DNA from: an uncultured Oscillospiraceae bacterium
GTDB lineage: Bacteria; Bacillota; Clostridia; Oscillospirales; Oscillospiraceae
Length of the DNA stretch: 64,000 nt
Reading direction: 5' to 3'
Assembly (NCBI GenBank): GCA_910583885.1
Contig: CAJUAC010000005.1
Location: 19,866-83,865 of the forward strand
Of the stretch, positions 58,486 to 64,000 are shown one piece after another. Every line of letters starts with the position of its first letter. Within the stretch, counting starts at the first letter, position 1. A program made the translations under genes and the position numbers. A model generated the notes under the pieces. It had not been told where the DNA came from and searched no databases. It was given only the letters and a program-made list of their open reading frames with translations.

Positions 58486-59910
58486 ATGACGAACCAAGAG
58501 TTATCCCGCAAAATCCTGGAGCTGGTCGGCGGTAAGAGCAACGTCGTCAGCGCCGCCAACTGCATGACCCGCCTGCGCGTCCAGCTGAAGGACAACTCCA
58601 AGGTAAAGATCGCCCAGCTGAAGGCCACCGAGGGTGTGCTGGGTGTCGTGGAGGACACCACCCTCCAGGTGATCCTGGGGCCCGGCAAGGCGAAGAAGGT
58701 CTGCGACCTGTTTGTGGTGGACGCAGGCGTCCAGAACGGCATGAGCACCGGCAACGATTGGCAGGCCAATAAGGCCGCTATGAAGGCCGGCCAGAAGGAC
58801 AGCCCCCTCAAGCAGGGCCTGCGCACCATTGCCAATATCTTTATCCCCATGATCCCTGCGGTGATCGCCGCCGGCCTCTTCAACGGCCTGGCAAGTCTCA
58901 TGGGCCAGCTGTTCCCCGAGGCCATTGCTTCCGGCAAGGGCGTCCTCTTCATTATCCAGACCCTGTTCAGCCTCTTCGGCGCCTCCTTCCTGGGCTACTT
59001 CGCTATCTACACCGGCATCAACGCGGCCAAGGAATTCGGCGCGACCCCGGCCCTGGGCGGTATGATCGGCGGTATCTCCATCGGCTCCCAGATCGTGACC
59101 ATCTCCACGCTGCTGGGCCTGTACAACGCGGATGTGCCCCTGAACTCCATCCTGACCACCGGCAAGGGCGGTATCATCGGCGTCATCATTGGCGTGTGGA
59201 TCCTCTCCAAGGTGGAGAAGGCCCTGCGCAAGGTGATCCCCGACGTGCTGGATCTGATCCTCACCCCCCTGCTGAGCATGATCGTGGTGGGTGTGGTCTA
59301 CGTATTCGTCCTCATGCCTGTCACCGGTTTCATCTCCGACATCCTGGTAGGCGCCCTCAGCCTGCTCATCAATTCCTCTAATCCCGTGATCAGCATCATC
59401 TCCGGCTATGTCATGAGCGCGGTCTTCCTGCCCATGGTTCTGCTGGGCCTGCACCACGGCCTGATCCCCATCTACGCGGTGCAGCTGGAGACTCTCGGCG
59501 GCGTGACCCTGTTCCCCTGCCTGGCTATGGCAGGTGCAGGCCAGGTGGGCGCAGCCCTGGCGATCTACCTGAAGGCCCGCCAGGTGAAGAACCTGCGGAT
59601 GCAGCAGACCATTATCGGCGCACTGCCTGCTGGTGTGCTGGGTGTAGGTGAGCCTCTGATCTACGGCGTAACGCTTCCCATGGGCAAGCCCTTCGTCACC
59701 GCTGGCCTGGGTGCCGGCTTCGGCGGCGCGTTCGTGATGCTCATGCACGTGCAGGCGATTGCCTGGGGTCCCTCCGGACTGGTGGCGATCCCCCTGATGA
59801 AGACGCCCTCTATGATGCTCTATTTCTTCCTGGGCATCGTCATCGCTTACATCATGGGCTTCATCATCACCTGGTTCGGCATCAAGGCCGAGGATGTTGC
59901 CAATGTCTGA
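58486..59910 (+). CDS. murP: PTS EIIBC component, probably MurNAc (or MurNAc-disaccharide) specific
   Basis: A 474-aa sugar permease. Residues 1-80 are EIIB with the phosphorylated Cys in SAANCMTRLRVQL (Cys26). Residues 105-470 are the EIIC membrane domain with IANIFIPMIPAVIAAGLFNG, GINAAKEFGATPALGGMIGG, VFLPMVLLGLHHGLIPIYAV and GVGEPLIYGVTLPM. There is no EIIA domain, so it must borrow one, as MurP does. Between murQ and mupG the substrate is almost surely MurNAc or a MurNAc-containing disaccharide. GGAGGTAAAAC precedes ATG 58486. Confidence 0.92.
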   Translation: MTNQELSRKILELVGGKSNVVSAANCMTRLRVQLKDNSKVKIAQLKATEGVLGVVEDTTLQVILGPGKAKKVCDLFVVDAGVQNGMSTGNDWQANKAAMKAGQKDSPLKQGLRTIANIFIPMIPAVIAAGLFNGLASLMGQLFPEAIASGKGVLFIIQTLFSLFGASFLGYFAIYTGINAAKEFGATPALGGMIGGISIGSQIVTISTLLGLYNADVPLNSILTTGKGGIIGVIIGVWILSKVEKALRKVIPDVLDLILTPLLSMIVVGVVYVFVLMPVTGFISDILVGALSLLINSSNPVISIISGYVMSAVFLPMVLLGLHHGLIPIYAVQLETLGGVTLFPCLAMAGAGQVGAALAIYLKARQVKNLRMQQTIIGALPAGVLGVGEPLIYGVTLPMGKPFVTAGLGAGFGGAFVMLMHVQAIAWGPSGLVAIPLMKTPSMMLYFFLGIVIAYIMGFIITWFGIKAEDVANV

Positions 59911-60949
59911 TCTTTTAGGCTATTCTGTCTACCTCTCCACCTTTGACACCCAGCAGCCCATGCTGGAGCGCTCCGCTGGGACGGATGCGCCGGTCTTCCT
60001 CTCTCTGCACATCAGCGAGGAGTTCGGGCCGGACTACTGTGCCCGGGCTGAGGCGGTCTGCCACTGGCTGGCCGGGGCCGGATACCGGATCATTGCGGAC
60101 GTATCCGTTAAGACAGTCGCCCAGTTTGGCGAGCCGGACCTGGTCCGGCTCGCCAAGCGGCTGCATGTGTGGGCGCTGCGGATTGATTACGGTTTCTCAG
60201 AGGAGGAGACTGCTGCCCTGGCCGCGCAGATGCCAATTGTCCTCAATGCCTCTACCACCATGCCGGAGGCGGGGGCCAGGATTGCTGCGGCTGGTAAGCT
60301 GGTCATGGCAATGCATAATTTCTATCCCAGGCCGGAAACTGGGCTGGACAGTGCATTCCTGCTGGAGAGTACCCGTACCCTCCAGCAGGCAGGGCTGAAG
60401 GTTCTGGCATTCCTGCCTGGGGACCGTGCCCTGCGGGGGCCCATCCAAGCGGGACTGCCGACTTTGGAGGAGCACCGGGGCCAGCTCCCCTCTGCCTGCT
60501 ATGCGGATCTAGCCCTGCGCTTCGGCATGGACGGCATCTTTTTAGGCGACCCGGAGCTGAGCGAAGAGGAGCAGGAGCGCATCCGGCGCTTCCAGGAGGA
60601 GGGCATACTGAGCATCCCCGCCCGCCTGGAGCATGGCCGGGAGGCACTGTATGGCCGCGTCTTCACCTGCCGGGTGGATTCGCCTGCCAAGCTGGTACGT
60701 TTCGCCGAATCCCGGGAGTACTCCTGCTTCGGCGGACCTGCTGCGGCTGGCCCCTGTGTGCCCCGCCCCCGGGGAAGCATTACCCTGGATAATGACCGCT
60801 ATGGCCGTTATGCAGGGGAGATCCAGCTGCTCCGGGCAGATTTCCCCGCTGATCCGCGGGTCAATGTGATCGGCTATGTGCCGGAGGAGGCCATGCTGCT
60901 GGCGGACTGCATCCGCCGGGGCGGCCGGTTCACCCTGGTGGAGCCCTGA
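59903..60949 (+). CDS. mupG: 6-phospho-N-acetylmuramidase-like protein (MupG, DUF871)
   Basis: A 348-aa protein of the DUF871 family, TIM-barrel at the start (LGYSVYLSTFDTQQPMLERS) and a cyclophilin-like C-terminal domain near residues 240-348. Family text such as VFLSLHISEEFG, ALRIDYGFSEEETAALAA, IVLNAST and AMHNFYPRPETGLD is present. MupG of Staphylococcus and Bacillus splits MurNAc-6-phosphate-GlcNAc inside the cell, feeding murQ. ATG 59903 overlaps the permease gene end by eight bases and has GAGGATG upstream. The set implies uptake of the disaccharide rather than free MurNAc. Confidence 0.9.
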   Translation: MSDLLGYSVYLSTFDTQQPMLERSAGTDAPVFLSLHISEEFGPDYCARAEAVCHWLAGAGYRIIADVSVKTVAQFGEPDLVRLAKRLHVWALRIDYGFSEEETAALAAQMPIVLNASTTMPEAGARIAAAGKLVMAMHNFYPRPETGLDSAFLLESTRTLQQAGLKVLAFLPGDRALRGPIQAGLPTLEEHRGQLPSACYADLALRFGMDGIFLGDPELSEEEQERIRRFQEEGILSIPARLEHGREALYGRVFTCRVDSPAKLVRFAESREYSCFGGPAAAGPCVPRPRGSITLDNDRYGRYAGEIQLLRADFPADPRVNVIGYVPEEAMLLADCIRRGGRFTLVEP

Positions 60950-60968
60950 GCGGCAGAAAGGTGTACAG

Positions 60969-61808
60969 ATGGATATCCGACTGATTGCCATGGATTTGGA
61001 CGGCACCACCCTGTGCCCCGACCATGCTTCGTTTACTCCCCGCCTGGAGGCGGCGCTGCTGGAGGCACACCGCCGGGGAGTGGCCATTGTACCCGCTACG
61101 GGGCGGCAATACATGCTGCTTCCCCCGCCGCTCCAGGCCCTGCCGGAGTGGGCAAACCTGGTGGTGTTGTGCAATGGCACAGAGGTGCGGCGGCTGCGGA
61201 CTGGGGAGGTCCTCTCCGCCCACTACATGGCGGCAGAGGAACTGATTCCCCTGATCCAGGCGGCGGAGCAGCTGGGTGTACCCATAGAGCTCTCTACAAA
61301 TGGGACGCTGTACCTGACACAGGCTGCTCTGGAGCGGGAGCGCGCCATGGAGGGCCTGCACTTCCATCTCAGCGTCCTGGAGCAGTGGGGCCAGATGGTA
61401 GAGGATCTGGAGGCCTTTGCCGCTGGGGCTGGGCGGGTTTTTGAGAAAGCCAACCTCTTGGGCATTACGCCTGCGGTGTGGAAGGCTCTGTCGCCAATTC
61501 TGGAGACGCTGCCCCTGTCCTATGCCTGGGCAACCTCTGCCTCAATGGAGGTCACCTGCCGGGAGGCCACCAAGGCGGAAGGCGTACGTACTGTCTGCCG
61601 GCTTCTTGGGGTGGATATGGCCCATGTGATGGCGATAGGGGACAGTGGGAACGACATCTCCAACCTGGCAGCCGCAGGGCTGGGGGTGGCCATGGGAAAC
61701 GCGCCGGATGAGGTGAAGGCGGCCGCAGATGCGGTGACGGCCTCGAATGCCGAGGATGGCGCAGCCCAGGCAATTGAGCGGTTTGTTTTGGGCCGGGAGA
61801 CGGCCTGA
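60969..61808 (+). CDS. Cof-type HAD hydrolase
   Basis: A 279-aa HAD phosphatase with a Cof-type C2 cap. Motif I is IRLIAMDLDGTTLCPDH, motif II is IVPATGRQYML near residue 44, a Lys lies in CREATKAEGVRTVC near 199 and motif IV is VMAIGDSGNDISNLAAAG near 221, followed by VAMGNAPDEVKAAADAVTAS. AAAGGTGTACAG precedes ATG 60969. As the last gene of the MurNAc operon it may remove phosphate from an accumulating sugar phosphate. The substrate is inferred only from position. Confidence 0.92.
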   Translation: MDIRLIAMDLDGTTLCPDHASFTPRLEAALLEAHRRGVAIVPATGRQYMLLPPPLQALPEWANLVVLCNGTEVRRLRTGEVLSAHYMAAEELIPLIQAAEQLGVPIELSTNGTLYLTQAALERERAMEGLHFHLSVLEQWGQMVEDLEAFAAGAGRVFEKANLLGITPAVWKALSPILETLPLSYAWATSASMEVTCREATKAEGVRTVCRLLGVDMAHVMAIGDSGNDISNLAAAGLGVAMGNAPDEVKAAADAVTASNAEDGAAQAIERFVLGRETA

Positions 61809-61853
61809 CTGTGATGGAAGGGGCCAGGCGTGCCTGTGCCCAATAGCCCCGAA

Positions 61854-61889
61854 CAGAAAGCCGGTTGGAGTAATCCAACCGGCTTTCTG
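61854..61889. terminator. Bidirectional terminator after the MurNAc operon
   Basis: A perfect 16-bp stem (CAGAAAGCCGGTTGGA) with a GTAA loop lies between convergent genes. Confidence 0.87.
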
Positions 61890-61944
61890 TGTATCAAGAG
61901 AGGTGCCCTGTATCCTGCCTGATGGGAGGAGCGCTGCCCCCTGA

Positions 61945-62547
61945 TTACTCAGCATGGGCCAGCAGCCAATCCTTGAGCTCCTGGGCGGACTGAGCGCCGC
62001 CCTCCAGGCGGTGTTCGCCAAGGAAAACGGTGGGGACAACATGTACATCCAAATCCTGCTTTGCATGGCGGACGGCTTCCTGTTCCTCTGCCTCCCACTG
62101 TCCGCCCTCCAGGGCCTGCTGGAATGCAGCCGCATCCAGCCCCGCCTCAGCAGCGAGGGATACCAGCTCCTGCAAGCTGCCGATGTCCCGCTCCTCCTCA
62201 AAATAGGCGCGGAAAATCCGGTGGCAGTACGCCTCCTCCAGGTTCTGCTCCCTGGCGATATAGAGGCCGCGGAAGGCCAGGCGGGTATAGGGGCGTGGGA
62301 CTATGTTCGGCGGCAGGCACATGGCTAAGCCAACCTGCCGGCACAGCGGCTCCAGCTCCTCGGCGTAGCGCGCCCGGCGCTCCGGGTCATTGTAGGTGTC
62401 CACCTGCGGCTTTGGCGGTTCGGTCAGTTCAAAGGGGAGGTATTCGATTTCGATGTCCAATGCGGGGCGCAACTGGCCGATCATAGCCTCCAGGACGTAG
62501 CAGTAGGGGCAGACAAAATCGGATGCGATTTTCAATTGGATGGGCAT
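61945..62547 (-). CDS. DsbA-family oxidoreductase, FrnE-like
   Basis: A 200-aa thioredoxin-fold protein without signal peptide. The redox site is DFVCPYCYVLE (CPYC) at residues 10-20, the long helical insertion follows, and the cis-Pro strand is VHVVPTVFLGEHRLEGGAQS near 167. FrnE-like proteins act as disulfide isomerases or reductases in the cytoplasm and often respond to oxidative or metal stress. ATG 62547 is preferred, since AGAGAGGAAC lies before it and the fold begins there. It is 85 bases downstream of the Bcp peroxiredoxin gene, pointing to an oxygen-defence pair. A hairpin with GCGGGCTTTG/CAAAGCC arms lies in the gap. Confidence 0.92.
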   Translation of the reverse strand: MPIQLKIASDFVCPYCYVLEAMIGQLRPALDIEIEYLPFELTEPPKPQVDTYNDPERRARYAEELEPLCRQVGLAMCLPPNIVPRPYTRLAFRGLYIAREQNLEEAYCHRIFRAYFEEERDIGSLQELVSLAAEAGLDAAAFQQALEGGQWEAEEQEAVRHAKQDLDVHVVPTVFLGEHRLEGGAQSAQELKDWLLAHAE

Positions 62548-62632
62548 AGATAGTTCCTCTCTTTCTATCGAAAAGTAAGCCGGCTTTGAAGGTATAATCA
62601 AGCTCCATACAAAGCCCGCTGGGACCTTGAGG

Positions 62633-63091
62633 TCAGGCGCGCAGGTAATCCAGAATCTCTGCGGCGTTGGTATCCGGCTTGGCTTTGGGGATAGCCTGTT
62701 CGATTACGCCGGACTCATTGATGACATACGTGCTGCGCACCACGCCCATGCTGACCTTGCCGTACAGTTTTTTCTCCTGCCAGACATCGTAGGCCTGGAT
62801 TACCGACAATTCCGGGTCGGAAAGGAGGAGAAAAGGCAGGCTGTGCTTTTGTGCAAATTTCTGATGGGATGCAGCGGAGTCCTTACTCACGCCGATGACG
62901 GCCACATCCAGGCGTTTGAAGTCCTCGTAGGCTGCCGCAAATGCGCACGCCTGCCGGGTGCAGCCTGGGGTGTTGTCCCGGGGGTAGAAGTAGAGCACGA
63001 CCTTCTTTCCGGCAAAATCCGACAGGGATACTGGATTCCCGTCCTTATCCGGCAGTGTAAAATCCGGCGCCTTGGTTCCAATTTCTAACAT
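62633..63091 (-). CDS. bcp: Thioredoxin-dependent thiol peroxidase (Bcp/PrxQ)
   Basis: A 152-aa peroxiredoxin that reduces hydrogen and organic peroxides. The catalytic Cys sits in FYPRDNTPGCTRQACAF near residue 45, with the resolving Cys five residues on, as in PrxQ. It opens LEIGTKAPDFTLPDKDGNPV, and VIGVSKDSAASHQKFAQKH, LPFLLLSDPE and STYVINESG complete the fold. AAGGAGGGCCTCCCTAAT sets the start at ATG 63091 rather than 63118. Confidence 0.95.
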   Translation of the reverse strand: MLEIGTKAPDFTLPDKDGNPVSLSDFAGKKVVLYFYPRDNTPGCTRQACAFAAAYEDFKRLDVAVIGVSKDSAASHQKFAQKHSLPFLLLSDPELSVIQAYDVWQEKKLYGKVSMGVVRSTYVINESGVIEQAIPKAKPDTNAAEILDYLRA

Positions 63092-63200
63092 ATTAGGGAG
63101 GCCCTCCTTTGGATCCATTCAGTTTCTTCAGTATATCACATTCCATATGCTGCATTCAAGTGTATACCCGTTTGAAATCAATTTTTATGGCGGAGATCTC

Positions 63201-63812
63201 CTATGGGTTCTTCCGCAGCATCCTCCTGCACACGGCAAAGGAGATGATGACCACCAGCAGATCCACCCCTGCTGCGGCCAGAAAGGCCGGGGAGAGCGGG
63301 TTTGAGACGCTGCCGCCCATAATCGTAACCGCCACCATCGTAGGGCACAGCCCCAGCAGGCTCCCCGCCAGATAGGGTTGGAAGGGCAGCCGGACTGCCC
63401 CGAAATAGAGGCTGACCACGTCCCCAGGCAGGACGCCCACCGCCCGGGCCAGAAGTGCAAACAGGAAGTGGTTTGCTTGCCGCAGTTGTTCCACTGTTTG
63501 TAGCTTAGGGTATTTCTGCCGCAGCCGGTCCAATGTCTCTGCTGCCGAGCAGCGGCCCACCCAATAGGGGACCGTGCTGCATACTGCCAGGCCTGCCAGG
63601 TTCACCGCCAGTGCGGCGGGCAGTGGGAACAGCAGGCCACCGGCCAGGTACAGGACCACCAGAGGGAAAAATATGGTCATACTTTTGCAGGCATACAGTG
63701 CCAGGAGGAACAAAGCCGCCAGCCAGGGATTGGCGGGGGACCAGCGAAACAGATCTCCTGCCTCCAAATCCCTGCCCAGCAGGAGGAACAGTACCGCACA
63801 GCCGGCCATCAC
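63201..63812 (-). CDS. TVP38/TMEM64-type (VTT domain) membrane protein
   Basis: A membrane protein of about 203 aa with four or five helices. The VTT core is visible: FFPLVVLYLAGGLLFPLPAA near residue 48, LAVCSTVPYWVGRC near 74, and LLARAVGVLPGDVVSLYFGA near 121 with the family Arg and Pro/Gly pattern, then AGSLLGLCPTMVAVTIMGG. GTG 63812 is the first standard start. The frame is open back to about 63861 with plausible residues (KANRWKALPAIV) but no ATG, so the true N-terminus may be a few residues longer. Relatives act in lipid scrambling or undecaprenyl-phosphate handling; its role here is unknown. Confidence 0.85.
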   Translation of the reverse strand: MMAGCAVLFLLLGRDLEAGDLFRWSPANPWLAALFLLALYACKSMTIFFPLVVLYLAGGLLFPLPAALAVNLAGLAVCSTVPYWVGRCSAAETLDRLRQKYPKLQTVEQLRQANHFLFALLARAVGVLPGDVVSLYFGAVRLPFQPYLAGSLLGLCPTMVAVTIMGGSVSNPLSPAFLAAAGVDLLVVIISFAVCRRMLRKNP

Positions 63813-63875
63813 TATGGCAGGCAGGGCTTTCCATCGGTTTGCTTTCGTATAAAGGGCTCCTTTCTATAGTAAATG

Positions 63876-63906
63876 GCAAAAGAGGCCAGCCTGCTGGCCT
63901 CTTTGC
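63876..63906. terminator. Stem-loop at the right end
   Basis: GCAAAAGAGGCCAGC faces GCTGGCCTCTTTGC across two bases. It lies just upstream of the TVP38-type gene and probably ends a minus-strand gene beyond the window or blocks read-through. Confidence 0.6.
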
Positions 63907-63960
63907 TGTATCCCACATGTACTGCACCAAGATGGGGATCGGCCACCAGGGCAACAGCAT

Positions 63961-63988
63961 TTGAAATTCTGAGAAAATGTGATAAACT
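63961..63988 (+). promoter_or_regulatory. Possible promoter at the window edge
   Basis: TTGAAA, 16 bases, then TAAACT. A plus-strand gene would begin beyond the window. Confidence 0.35.
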
Positions 63989-64000
63989 GGGAAATATGGA

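Overview
The window reads as a stretch of chromosome from a GC-rich, anaerobic, low-oxygen-adapted Clostridia-type Firmicute, most like the gut Oscillospirales (inferred from gene content, gene order and base composition; no marker gene was compared). Supporting signs are strong AGGAGG-type ribosome binding sites, an anaerobic ribonucleotide reductase with NrdR-like boxes, an indolepyruvate:ferredoxin oxidoreductase, a yhbY-nadD/yqeK-LCP-rsfS housekeeping run, a SpoIID/LytB protein and a YtrA-type GntR/ABC operon. No rRNA, tRNA, CRISPR array or intact insertion sequence was recognised.

Layout. 1-4305: tail of an oligopeptide-type ABC importer (oppF) followed by an unknown 526-aa protein, a five-bladed beta-propeller glycosidase-like protein and a YhcH/YjgK-family protein, probably a small sugar-uptake and degradation operon. 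4310-5260: decayed DNA including a frameshifted ParA gene of the kind carried by integrative conjugative elements. 5261-7071: an unknown gene, then ppiB and smpB on the minus strand. 7522-23005: a 15.5-kb cell-surface glycan operon. It has a Wzm/Wzt exporter, a family-2 glycosyltransferase, three related HAD/glycosyltransferase-type proteins (one a 1266-aa fusion), a complete set for GDP-D-glycero-alpha-D-manno-heptose synthesis (gmhA, hddA, gmhB, hddC), two SDR enzymes and a cupin that would modify the nucleotide sugar, and an acyltransferase. It ends at a strong bidirectional terminator.

23238-28173: minus-strand peptide/amino-acid block: M42 aminopeptidase, creatininase-family amidohydrolase, a wrecked peptide-binding protein, and iorB/iorA behind a good promoter with a long leader. 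28309-28989 is an AT-rich, probably acquired RibD-like reductase. 29024-30629 holds a Gx-type membrane protein, a NusG-domain-II membrane protein and a CmpB-type membrane protein. 30689-33303 is a YtrA-like regulator with an ABC transporter. 33767-41354 is housekeeping: smc, ftsY, a small membrane ORF, rph, rdgB, yhbY and fused nadD-yqeK. 41351-45282 has two tandem LCP ligases with long acidic Pro/Gly-rich tails, then rsfS. 45485-46620 has feoA and a cell-wall amidase on the minus strand. 46924-49769 is nrdD-nrdG.

49899-52981 carries an orphan OadG-like protein, a striking fusion of a cysteine-based C_GCAxxG_C_C redox domain to degenerate GGDEF and apparently intact EAL domains, and a patatin-like lipase. 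53070-57060 has asd (minus), a SpoIID-type protein and queA. 57471-61808 is a MurNAc catabolic operon (murQ, PTS EIIBC, MupG, HAD phosphatase) behind a structured leader. 61945-63812 has a DsbA-family oxidoreductase, a Bcp peroxiredoxin and a TVP38-type membrane protein.

The most notable items are the heptose glycan locus with its fused HAD/GT giant and an exporter whose extra domain sits on the permease rather than the ATPase, and the redox-domain/c-di-GMP phosphodiesterase fusion. Both are unusual architectures read directly from the sequence; their functions are inferred.
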